Of a DNA stretch of 64,000 nucleotides, positions 1 through 10,283 are shown piece by piece. This DNA is from Pyrenopolyporus hunteri (taxonomy: Eukaryota; Ascomycota; Sordariomycetes; Xylariales; Hypoxylaceae), in assembly GCA_902806595.1 (NCBI GenBank), contig CADCXC010000005.1, positions 2,914,001 through 2,978,000 on the forward strand. The letters are read 5' to 3'. Below the pieces are notes generated by a model. It did no database searches. It saw only the letters and a list, made by a program, of their open reading frames with translations, and was not told the origin of the DNA. Every line of letters starts with the position of its first letter. Position 1 is the first letter of the stretch. Made by a program: the position numbers and the translations under genes.

Positions 1-293
1 ATATAAACGTAAATTTTAAAAATTTAATTTAATATAATAAAATTTATATATTTAATTATTTAATTATTATTTAATTTTAAAATTAAAAGTTTTTATTTTT
101 TTAAATTTTAATTCGAAATATTAAACCGTTATTAAATAATTAAAAATCGTTTCGAATTAATATATTAAATTATATATATTTCGAATTTAATACTTTATAA
201 ATTTTTTAATTATATTAAAAATTTTAATATTTAATAATTTAATTTATTTAATTTAATTTTTTAAATAATTATTACGTTAAAAACTTTATCGTA
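1..293 (-). mobile_element. Copia element A0, left remnant
   Basis: This stretch aligns base for base, apart from C/T and G/A differences, with the internal part of copia element A1 at about 3310-3605 (RNase H to RT end). Coding sense is the minus strand. It stops abruptly at TCGTA (289-293), where the reversed element Arc begins. The same five bases recur at 17157-17161, after which A0 resumes. It is therefore the oldest layer of the nest and runs off the left edge of the window. It is heavily mutated and not functional. Confidence 0.8.
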
Positions 294-516
294 TAATAAT
301 TAATTAATTTATATATATATTATTTCGTAATACGTATTTTAAAAAAAAATACTTATATATTTTCGTTTATATAAAAAAATTTTTTTTATGATTTTTTTAT
401 TTAATAATTTTTTTAAATAATTATATAAATATTAATTTTATTTATTTATTATTAATTTTATTATTATTTTATTATTATTATTTTTTTTATTTTATTTACG
501 TATATATTTATTAATA
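294..516 (+). repeat. LTR of Arc (5' LTR in its sense)
   Basis: This is the reverse complement of the A-family LTR. It starts TAATAATTAATTAATT and ends TATTTATTAATA. In A3 one LTR edge still reads TCA, so the mutated TA ends seen here are consistent with an original TG...CA terminus. Confidence 0.8.
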
Positions 517-1239
517 TTAATTAATATTATTAAAATTAATAATATAAATTAATAAAATTAAAAAAATTATTATTATAATAATACGAAAAATTTTTATTAT
601 AATAATATATATAATATTAATATTTTTTTATACGATATTATTTTATTTATAATAAAATATTATTTTTAATTTTTTTAAATTTTTTATATTTATTATATCG
701 TAAAAAATTAAAAATTTAATTTAAATATAAATTTATATTAAAAAATTCGATTTAATCGAATAAAATATTAAAAAGCAATTATTAAATTAATAAAATATAT
801 TTTTAATTATCGTATATTTTTCGATTAATAATTTAATTATAAAATTTTAAAATAAAAAAAAATTAATTTTTAAATCGTTATATTCGAAGTTTTTTCGAAA
901 TATTATTTCGAAAAATTTTTTTAAAAAAAATCGAAAAAAAATAAAAATTAATTACGTAAAAATTTACGAGTTATATTTTTTACGTTATATTAATTATATA
1001 CCGTAGTATATTATATTACGTTACGTTATATTACGTTAATTAATTACGCGTACGTTTTATATAATAATTTATATTACGTTTTTATTTAATTAATTAAATT
1101 ATTATATATATTATAATTATTATATTTAAAATTATCCGCATTTTAATAAATAATTTTATAAATTAAATTAATTTAATTATATAAATTTAATTATAAATAT
1201 AATTTTAATTTTAATTTAATATGTAATTTAATTTAAAAA

Positions 1240-1510
1240 AATCGAATTAAATAAATTAAATTAAATAAATTAAATTAAATAAATCGAATTATATAATTTT
1301 AATTTTAATTTAATATATAATTTAATTTAAAAAAATCGAATTATATAAATATAATTATAAATATAAATTTAATTATAAATATAAATTTATGTATAAATAT
1401 AAATTTAATTATAAATATAAATTTAATTATAAATATAAATTTAATTATAAATATAAATTTAATTATATATATAAATTTAATTATAAATATAAATTTAATT
1501 ATATAAATTT
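1240..1510. repeat. Short AT tandem repeats inside B copy a
   Basis: Repeated AAATAAATTAAATT-type units at 1240-1290 are followed by TTTAATTATAAATATAAA-type units of about 17 bp at 1340-1500. Other B copies carry the same blocks in different unit numbers (for example 18560-18670 and 57060-57310), so they vary by slippage. Confidence 0.8.
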
Positions 1511-1639
1511 AATTATATAAATTTAATTTTAATTCGATATATTTTTCGTAATATTTTTCGAATTATATATTTAAAATTAAATATAAAAAAATTATACGAA
1601 TAAATTTTTACGATAATTTTATTAAAAAATAATAGAAAT

Positions 1640-1965
1640 AACATTTTATAACGATTTTATCGAAAAATAATATAAATAATTTTTCGCGATAATTTTTTCG
1701 AAAAATAATATAAAATAATTATTTACGACGGTTTTATCGACAAATAATATAAATAATTATTTACGACGATTTTTTCGAAAAATTTTTAAAAAAATAATAA
1801 AAGTAATTATTTACGACGATTTTATCGAAAAGTAATAAAAATAATTTTTCGTAACGATTTTATCGAAAAGTAATAAAAGTGGTTTTTTACGACGATTTTA
1901 TCGAAAAATAATATAAAGTAATTTTTCGCGACGATGTTTCGAAAAGTAATATAGGTGGTTTTTTC
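1640..1965. repeat. 38-bp minisatellite of element B (copy a)
   Basis: About eight tandem units share the core CGATTTTATCGAAAAGTAAT, followed by a spacer ending TTTTTCGCGA or TTTTTACGA. The unit is 38 bp where it can be counted (near 1855-1930), with some longer units. The same array occurs at the matching place in every other full B copy. Confidence 0.85.
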
Positions 1966-2092
1966 TAAAAGTTAAAAAATATTACGAAAATTATATTAAT
2001 AATTATATTAAAAAATATATAATTATAAAAATAATCGTAAAATTCGAAGAAAATCGAAGGTTATTATATTATTTTACGAAAATAACTTTTAA

Positions 2093-2312
2093 TTAAAAAA
2101 TAAAAAACGATATAAATATTTTTTTTAAAAAATTTAAAAATTATAAATAAAAATAAATTATATATTTATATAACGAAAAATATTTTAAAAAAATATTAAA
2201 AATAATTTAAAAATTTTATAATAAAAAATATCGTAATTATATTACGTTGATTTAAAATTACGTTAAAATATACATTTATATAAAAAAATATTTATTTAAA
2301 TAAAAATAATAT
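2093..2312 (+). mobile_element. Arc internal segment between two B insertions
   Basis: Matches the reverse complement of A3 about 41480-41698, taking up exactly where Arc was cut by B copy a. It is the 5' (gag-side) part of a copia element read on the plus strand. No protein similarity can be claimed for it. Confidence 0.75.
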
Positions 2313-2524
2313 TATTCGAAATTTTTTCGAAATATTTTTTCGAATTTTTTTTAATAAAAAATTTTTTAATTACGTAAAAATTTACGAGTTATAATTTTCG
2401 CGTTATTTACGTTACGTTTTTTTTAATATTTTTCGAATTTTCGAATTATATATTTTACGTTATTTACGTTATATTTTTTTAATAATTTTTTAAATTTTTA
2501 AATCGTATATTTTATATTATTTAT
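2313..2524 (+). mobile_element. B-like element, copy b, left part
   Basis: Begins TATTCGAAATTTTTTCG, as B does, and includes the B motif AATTACGTAAAAATTTACGAG. It then passes into a tandem repeat of about 58 bp with the core TTACGTTATATTTTTTTAATAATTTTT (about 2407-2524). Copia A1 is inserted in the array, which resumes at 8632. The 3' end of this B copy cannot be recognised, so it is truncated or diverged. Confidence 0.6.
2407..2524. repeat. About 58-bp tandem repeat split by copia A1
   Basis: Two units lie left of A1 and at least one lies right of it (8632 to about 8690). Each runs TTACGTTA...TTTTTCGAATTTTTCGAATTATATATTTTACGTTAT. A1's target TTTAC/TTTAT lies in the unit junction. Confidence 0.6.
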
Positions 2525-2735
2525 TATTAATAAATATGTACGTAAATAAAATAAAAAAATAATAATAAAAATAAACGCAATATAATAAAATTAATATTAT
2601 ATAAATTATTTAAAAAAAAAATTATTTAATAAAAAAATTATAAAAAAAATTTCTTTTATATAAATAAAAGTATATAAATATTTTTTTTAAAATATATATT
2701 ACGAAATAATAGGTATATAAGTTAATTAATTATTA
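2525..2735 (-). repeat. LTR of A1, left
   Basis: A 211-bp direct repeat of 8425-8631, with the same edges (TATTAATAAATA ... TTAATTAATTATTA) as in A2, A3 and A4. In the element's sense this is the 3' LTR. Confidence 0.85.
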
Positions 2736-3269
2736 TTTACTTTATTTTTTTTATAATTAATTAATTATAAATCGTTAATTAAATTTTTCGTTTTATTTAT
2801 TTTTTTAATTTTAAATTAATTTTTTTTTATTAAATTTTAAATAATTTTATTAAAAGATATTTTCGTTATTATATTCGTAAGGTTATATAATTTATATATT
2901 TATTAAATGTTATCGGCTTTTCGATTTTTATAAGATTATTTTAAAGTTATAAAATTAATTATTAATTTTTTTTATTAGTATTTTTTATTTATATTAAATA
3001 TTAATATAACGATAAAAAGTCGATATATAATACGAAAAGGACTTTAAAAAGTAATAAACGTTTTAAAATAATATTAATTATATAATAAACGACGTAATCG
3101 ATATTAAAACTTTAAATTATTTTATAAATTTTATTAATAAATATATTATAAATAACTCGTTTATATTTAATAAATAATTAATAAATAATATTATTAATAA
3201 TTTATACTTTATTATTTCGATCGATAAAATTTTTATTACTTAAAATAATAACGTATTTAATTTACGAAT

Positions 3270-5150
3270 TTAAATTTTTATTATTTACGAAAAATTTATC
3301 GATAAAAATATAAAAGCGTAAGTTTTAAAAATTTAATTCGATATAATAAAGTTTATATATTTAATTATTTATTTATTATTTAATTTTAATATTAAAAGTT
3401 TTAATTTTTTTAAATTTAAATTCGAAGTATTAAATTACCGTAAAATAATTAAAGGTTATTTTAAATTAATATATCGAAGCGATATATGTATTTTAAATTT
3501 ATTATTTTACGAATTTTTTAATTATATTAAAGGCTTTAACGTTTAATAATTTAAGTTTTTTAGTTTGATTTTTTTTAATAATAATTATATTAAAATTTTT
3601 ATTATAGATTATAATGTATAAATTATTAAAATTTTCGGTTTCGAAATTTATAATTTTTTAAAATTACATTTTAATTTTAATTTTATTAAATGTTTTATTT
3701 TCGATAATAAAAAAATTTATAATATTAACGTTAAAAGTATTATTTATTTAAAAGTTCATAAATTCGAACGAATTTAAATTTATTATAAATAAATAAAAGT
3801 CGAATGTTAATAATTTTATTTATAATTTTTATTAATAATAATGCGAATAAATTTTAAATTAATAAATATTTAATTTTATAAAATTATATAAAGGTTTAAT
3901 TATTTATAATAATATTTTTTTAAGATATTTATTTTTAAATTTAATTAAAAAGTATATAAAAATAATTTTTTATATTAGTATTTTAAATTAAATATAAATT
4001 ATTATAATGTTTCGAATTATAACTTTTATTTTTTACGATATAATATCAACGTTAAAGTTAATATAATACGTTAATTAATTTTTTAAATGGTAAATATATA
4101 CGTTATAATATATTTTTTATCGAGATTATTATAATTTTAAATTATTAAGTAAAATTTTATTATATAATACGACGATATTTTTACTTTTAATTTTATAAAT
4201 TATTTGTAATTTAAAAATCGTAACGTTTTAATGTATAATTATATTATAAATTTTTAAACGTAAAATATTTTCTTTAAATAAAACGTTAAGTTTTTTTATA
4301 TTTAATATTTTATAAATTTTTTTTTATATAATAATTTTTTTATTCGTTCGAAGTTTAATAATAAAAATAAGATTTTTTTTGTTTTTTATTAATGATGTAT
4401 AATTTTATAATATAAAAAAAATCGTTAATATATATAAAGTTTTCTTTCGGGATAATTTAATAATTATCGAAGTTGAAAATTAATGCGAATAATTCGATTT
4501 TAAGTTTTTTAAATGGTATGGGGTTTTTTTTCGATTAAATATACGATTTAATATAAAAGTTTTTAAACGTAAATATTTCGTTCGAAATATTAAAAACGAC
4601 GGTAATATCTTTATTTAATATTATAATAACTTTATTAAAGGTTTTTTATTTTTTTTTATAAACGAGTATTTTATTATTAATAAAAAGTAATGTAAGAAAA
4701 GTTTTTTATATATTAAAGTTATTATATATATTTAGTGTATTTTTTACGGAATGTTATATTTTAATTTTTTTAATTATTATTATTATTTTTTAAACGGTTT
4801 ATGTTTTTTAGGTTTATACGAAGGTAAAAAGTAAATTTATATTAATTTTAAAGTAAACATCGAATATAAAAAGTATAGGTATTAAATTATTAAAATTAAC
4901 GGTGTCGTTAATTATTTTAATAATTATTTATAATTGAAATGTACGTAAGTTTAAACTTTAAAATTTATCGGTGATAATTTTATACGTTTTACGAATAAAG
5001 TCGTAATATTTTTCGATTTTATTAATAAATTAATGTATTTCGACAAATATTTAATAATAAATAATTTTAATAATGTAAATTTTATTTCGAAATTCAATAT
5101 TATTAAAGTTCGTATCGATATTATATGTAATAATATTTAAGGGTTCGAAA
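3270..5150 (-). pseudogene. Copia pol remnant of A1 (integrase, RT, RNase H)
   Basis: Read on the minus strand with stops skipped, 5150 to about 4500 gives the C-terminal half of a fungal copia integrase. A V-E-x-x-H-like segment is followed by I-I-N-D-T-x-x-F-N-x-L-I-P, then L-V-Y-x-x-K, and a TFRSTVVKPY-like end (here F-T-F-K-N-F-Y-I-K-S-Y). Below that lies the RT end: T-F-D-F-Y-L is in the place of TYDPCLL, and a T-N-N near 3735-3750 is in the place of the catalytic T-D-D. RNase H follows with F-I-D-K-F-F-V-N-N-K (about 3284-3325) for FVDGSFANNK. Aspartates have become asparagines through G-to-A change, so the catalytic sites are lost. Family assignment rests on remembered motif order. Confidence 0.7.
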
Positions 5151-8100
5151 TAAATATTAATTTAATATTATTTTAATATATTTTAATTTTTTTTAATAAA
5201 AATGGTTTTTATAAATCGAATAATTTAAAATTTTATAATAATATTAATTATATATAAAACGGGATGTTTATTTAAATATATAATATTAATAATAATTTTA
5301 TAATTAAAATTTATATTAAAATTTTTTAAATTAAATTTAAATTTTTAAAGGGTTTTATTTTTAATTTAATAATAGTAGTAAAATTTATTAATTTTTTTAA
5401 TATTTTTAATATCGATATTATAATTTATTTTATTTAAAAAAATATATAGTTTAATTATAAAAAAGTAATTAAATCGAATATAAATACGATATAATTTAAA
5501 TTTTATAAAAAAAATCGTATTATTAAAATAAAATTATAAATGTTTTTATTTATAAATAATAATAACGATAATATTATTTTTTTCGATTAATTAATTCGTA
5601 ACGTTATTTAAATAAATATTTAATCGATTTATATTTTTTAAATATATAAGGAATGAAATGTTTAAATTTATAATATAAAAGTTAATTAATTCGAATAAAA
5701 CGTCGATTATAATCGCTTTTAATAATTTAATTAAAAGTTTGTTTTCGAATTTAATGTTAGTTTTATCGGTTCGATTATTATTTATTTTAAAGTTTTAATC
5801 GAAAAAGTTTTTTATAAAAATTTAACATTAATTTTTTTATAATAAATATTTTAATTATATCGATATCGAAGATAATATTTTAAAAGATATTTTTAATGTA
5901 TTAATTTAAAATAAATGTAATATTATTTTTTAATTTATTAATAGGGGGGTAATAAAAATAATTCGATATTAATATATTTAATTTATTAAATATATTACGG
6001 TTAATTAATATTAAAAGTCGATTTTTTTTATGTTAAAAATTACGACGTTTTAATTATTATTTTTCGATTTCGAGTTTTTTTATTTAATATTTTTATGATT
6101 TATTAAAAACGTAATATATTTATCTTTATTTTTAATTTTTTAAATTTTTTAACGTTTTTTAATTTTTTTTTATTCGTTTTCGAAATGTTTAATAAATTAA
6201 TATTTTTTTTATATATTTAATAACGATATTTTTAAATTTAAATCGTTTTTTTTAATTAATATTAATCGTTTTTATTATTACGGTAATATTTTTATTTAAT
6301 ATAAAATTAATTAAAGTTTTCGTTATTATTATCGTTAATTATAAATTAACGTATTTTTTTAATGTTTTCGAAGGTATTAATTAACGTACGAAATTTATTA
6401 ATTAATTTTTTAAATTAATGTAACGAAATAAATAAAATATATTATAATAAATATATTATATAATTACGATAAATTATTATTTATTTTTAAAATTTTTTTT
6501 AGAAATTTATTAATATAATATTAATTTATTTAATATAATTTATAATATTTTAAAATCGGATTTTTTTTATTTTTTTTTTTTTTCGATTTTAATGTTAAAA
6601 AAAATAATCGAAGTTTAATTATAATAATATTAAATTTTATTTTATTTTATATTAAAATGTTATTTTATAATTAAATATATGTTTATAAAATATTAATAAT
6701 AAGGTATATTATATAAAAAATAAATAATTATTTATTTAATGAAAATAGTAAAAAATATAATATAAAATTAAGTTTAATAAATTTCGATTATATAATATAT
6801 ATTTAAAAAAAGCGGAATTTATTTTTTAAAACGTTATAAAATTTTTCGATGTAATTATTTTTATTATTTTAAGTTTTTTTAAAATAATCGACGATAGTAA
6901 AAAAGTATATTTTATTTAAAATTCGAGTAAAAAAAACGTCGTAATAAATATCGTTTTATTAATTTTTAATAAATATAAATATTAAAGTCGATTTAATTAA
7001 TAAAAGTTATAAAATTATTTAAAAGAAAAAATTATAATTTTCGATATAATAATTTTTTAATGTAATATTTAATGAAATTATTAATGTTATATATAAATTA
7101 TTTAATGGTAGTTTAAAAAATTTATAGATATTTCTCGGTAATAAAACTTAAAGTTATTTTTTTTATATAAAATTAAAAGTGTATTATTAATTTTATTTTT
7201 ACGGTTTAATGTAAGTTAAAATAATAAAATATTAATTAATTATAATAATTTAAAAAGGTACGGTTATTTTTTATAAAACGGGAACGAAAACGAGGGAAAT
7301 AAATGTATTAAATATTTAAAATTTCGATTAATTATATAAGTTATTTTAATTATTTTAAAAATTAAACGAAATTAACGGCGGGGGTTTAAATATTAATTAT
7401 TAAAAAAGTTATATCGTAAGAAATTATAAAAGCGGTAAAATGTAAAATATAAATAATAAATTATTAAAAGTAATAAAAAATAAATATGTATATTACAAAA
7501 GTAATTTATAATGTCGTCGAAACGATATTAACGGCGGTTTTATTAAAATAGTAAATGTTATCGAATTTAAGTTTTCGTATTTAATTAATTAATTAAATGT
7601 TTAAAAAGTAAAAAATCTTAATTATTATTATATTATAATGTATATATGTATCGACGTAAATGTTTTTAAATAAATTATATTTTTTTTAATTTAATATATA
7701 AACATTTTCTATATTAATGTATTAAATTATTTTTATTTTATTTTTATTAATTTATTATAATTTTATTTTAATGGTTTATATAATAATAAAAAGTTTGATA
7801 AAAATTTAATAACGTTAATATTATTTTTATTTATATAAAATTTTTTTTATATTAACGCGGTTTTTAAAGTCGAATATAATTAACGTAATATAGTTTAAAA
7901 ATTATTTAACGTAAAATTTTTAAAATATTTTTAAAATTCTTTTATAATTTCTTTAATTATATAAACGTATAATTTATTTTTATTTATTATATTTAAGTTT
8001 ATTAATATAAATAATATTTATATTATTTTTTATTAAAAAATAATAATTTAAGGATTTATTTTTTTATTTTATTATTATATAATTAAAATATTTAATGAAA

Positions 8101-8424
8101 TTAATAAAAATAATAAAAAAATCGAAGATATATTTTATTAAACTTTTAAATTTATTTATATTTTTTTATTTAATAGGGTTAAAATTTTTTTCGTAAATTT
8201 ATATTTAAATCGAATTTTTAACTTTTTATAATATAATAAATATTATAAATTAAAAAAAATATAATATAATAAAATAATATTTTAATATAAATAAAAAAAT
8301 ATTATATAAAAAAAAATATATTATTATCGCGTATATTATTACGATTAAAATCCTTCGTATTATTATAATAATAACTTTTTTAACTTTATTAATTTATATT
8401 AGTAATTTTAATAATATTAATTAA
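5151..8424 (-). pseudogene. Presumed gag and protease part of A1
   Basis: This lies upstream of the integrase remnant in the element's minus-strand sense and is conserved in position with 12.5-15.7, 39.0-42.0 and 60.0-63.1 kb. I recognise no zinc knuckle or protease motif. The assignment to gag rests only on its place between the 5' LTR and integrase. Confidence 0.4.
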
Positions 8425-8631
8425 TATTAATAAATACATATATAAATAAAATAAAAAAATAAAAATAAAAATAAACGCGATATAATAAAATTAATATTAT
8501 ATAAATTATTTAAAAAAAATTATTTAATAAAAAAACCGTAAGAAAAATTTCTTTTATATAAATAAAAATATATATATTTTTTTAAAGATATATATTATAA
8601 AATAATACGTATATAAATTAATTAATTATTA
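8425..8631 (-). repeat. LTR of A1, right
   Basis: A 207-bp partner of 2525-2735. Differences between the two are mostly C/T and G/A changes plus short poly-A length changes. In the element's sense this is the 5' LTR. Confidence 0.85.
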
Positions 8632-8934
8632 TTTACGTTATATTTTTTTCAATAATTTTTCGAATTTTTGAATTATATATTTTACGTTATTTACGTTATA
8701 TAATCGCGTTATATTTTTATATTTTTAAAAGTTTTTTATATATATAATTTTTATTATATTTTTTTAAAATATTTTTATTATATATATTTATTATTTTCGA
8801 AATTATTATCGTTATTTTTTAATTAATATATTTTAATATAATATTTTAATATTTTGATTTTTTATAAATTTTTTCGTATAAAAATAATAAATATTTTATT
8901 TAAATTTTCGATATTTATTATTTAATATATTTTA
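8632..8934. other. Right flank of A1: 58-bp array remnant, then unassigned AT-rich DNA
   Basis: 8632 to about 8715 continues the tandem repeat of B copy b. From about 8716 to 8934 I recognise nothing. The stretch is the left half of the site into which MITE M1 inserted, and no frame is open beyond chance. Confidence 0.5.
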
Positions 8935-9725
8935 TAAGCATTATTATATATATTATTTATTTTTATTATCGGGTTTTTATTTACATTATTAATATAAAAA
9001 GTATATTTTTTACCTTTTATTCGATTTTATTAACGAATTTTTATATAAAAATATAATAATTTAAATAATTTCTTTAAATACGGATATATTTTTAATTAAA
9101 TTCATTATATATATTAAATTTAAATTACATATAATTCTTTTATTATATTTTTTATTATATCCTACCTATTTTAAAGATATAAAATATAAAAAATAAATCG
9201 TTAATTTCGCATTAATTAAACCTTTTTAATAATATAAGTTTTATATTAATATATACTTTATTTTAAAAATTATTTAAATATATATTTAATTTTATATAAA
9301 TATTTAAAAATATTAAAAAATATTAAAGGGGTATATAACCGTAGAAAAAAATTATATAACTATTTCGGATTATTACTTACACCTTTAATATCCGTATAAA
9401 ATTAAATATATATTCGAATAACTTTTAAAATAAAATATATATCGATATAAAACTTATACCTTTAAAAAAATTTAATTAACGCGAAATTAACGATTTATTT
9501 TTTATATTTTATATTTTTAAAATAGATAAAATATAATAAGATATATAATAAGATATATAATAGGAATTAAATCAATTAAAAAAAAATATAAAGTATATAA
9601 TATATATTAATACGATTATACGTAAATTTATATATAAAGTTATTAAATATAATAAGTATTTTAATGTATTAATAATGTAAATAAGACTCGATAATAAAAT
9701 ATAATAATACATATAATAATGTTTT
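8935..9725. mobile_element. MITE M1, RIP-degraded copy of M2
   Basis: Aligns over its whole length (791 bp against 789) with the intact element M2 at 52213-53001. The first 39 bases align without a gap, ending TATCGGG in both. Later matches include ACAAAAAGTACAT against ATAAAAAGTATAT and ATACGATTATACGTAAATTT against ACACGATTGTACGTAGATTT. Nearly all differences are C-to-T or G-to-A. The flanks ATTTTA (8929-8934 and 9726-9731) could be a 6-bp target duplication, matching the 6 bp at M2, although in such AT-rich DNA this may be chance. The right edge is uncertain by one base. Confidence 0.8.
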
Positions 9726-10073
9726 ATTTTATTATTTATTCGTTATTTAATTTATATATATTTAATAATAAAAAATTATATTATATAATAATTTATTACG
9801 TATATTATATCGTTATTAATAATATTTAAAATAAAAATAAAAAAAAAATTATCGCGAAAATAAAAATAATAATAATTTTTTTTATTAACGTTTATAAAAT
9901 TTAATTTTAATTTTTATATAAAAATATTCGACGACGATATTTTTTTAATTTTAAATAATAATAAATAATATTATTTTTATATATTTAAATAATTAAATAA
10001 TAAATTAAATTTTTAATATTATATTACTTTTAATTTCGATAAAATTAATTTTTAATTTTATTATAAATTAAAA
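9726..10073. other. Unassigned AT-rich DNA between M1 and A2
   Basis: No repeat family seen elsewhere in the window matches here, and no coding trace is visible. It is not the expected continuation of Arc, although Arc lies directly right of A2. Confidence 0.4.
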
Positions 10074-10283
10074 TATTAATAAATATACGTATAAAAAATA
10101 AAGTAAAAAAATAATAATAAAAATAAAAGCGACATAATAAAATTAATATTATATAAATTATTTAAAAAAATTATTTAATAAAGAAACCGTAAAAAAAATT
10201 TTTTTTATATAAATTAAAATATATAAATATTTTTTTAAAGTATATATTACGAAATAATACGTATATAAATTAATTAATTATTA
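10074..10283 (-). repeat. LTR of A2, left
   Basis: 210 bp, with the same edges and internal landmarks (TAAAATTAATATTATATAAA) as the A1 LTRs. Confidence 0.85.

Larger units (their letters stand above)
881..2092 (+). mobile_element. Nonautonomous element B, copy a
   Basis: A 1.2-kb member of a family with at least five other copies here. Its edges are set by the uninterrupted site in A3 (about 41698, read in reverse): Arc reads AAATCGTTA before it and TTAAA after it, with no duplicated target. The 5' end TATTCGAAG is followed by a palindrome, TTCGAAAT-ATT-ATTTCGAA. The middle holds 14-bp and 17-bp AT tandem repeats. The 3' part holds a 38-bp minisatellite. The last 35 bases form a hairpin ending CTTTTAA. 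There is no coding frame. The missing target duplication, minisatellite and terminal hairpin recall nonautonomous rolling-circle elements, but this assignment is inference. Confidence 0.75.
2525..8631 (-). mobile_element. Ty1/copia-like LTR retrotransposon A1 (RIP-degraded)
   Basis: A complete 6.1-kb element. Direct LTRs lie at 2525-2735 and 8425-8631. The flanks TTTAT (2520-2524) and TTTAC (8632-8636) form a 5-bp target duplication differing by one C-to-T change. Coding sense is the minus strand: gag side at high coordinates, integrase at about 4560-5150, RT at about 3600-4200, RNase H near 3280. Integrase before RT is the copia order. A purine-rich tract abuts the LTR at 2736-2755 when read on the minus strand, as expected for a polypurine tract. 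Stops are almost all TAA/TAG/TGA at former Gln/Trp codons. On the plus strand C survives almost only in CpG while many G persist, so this copy was mutated mainly on one strand. Confidence 0.85.

Noticed and set aside
881..2092. Element B as a solo LTR with a 5-bp duplication
   Set aside because: One site (56434/57628) can be read as ATTAA duplicated, but the sites of copies a and c cannot. All three fit one pair of termini with no duplication.
4460..6100. A long plus-strand frame in copia A1, open if TAA is read as former CAA
   Set aside because: It looked coding at first. The minus strand of the same DNA gives integrase, RT and RNase H motifs in the correct copia order, and the polypurine tract also fits the minus strand. 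In RIP-mutated DNA both strands appear open once stops are skipped, so openness alone is not evidence.
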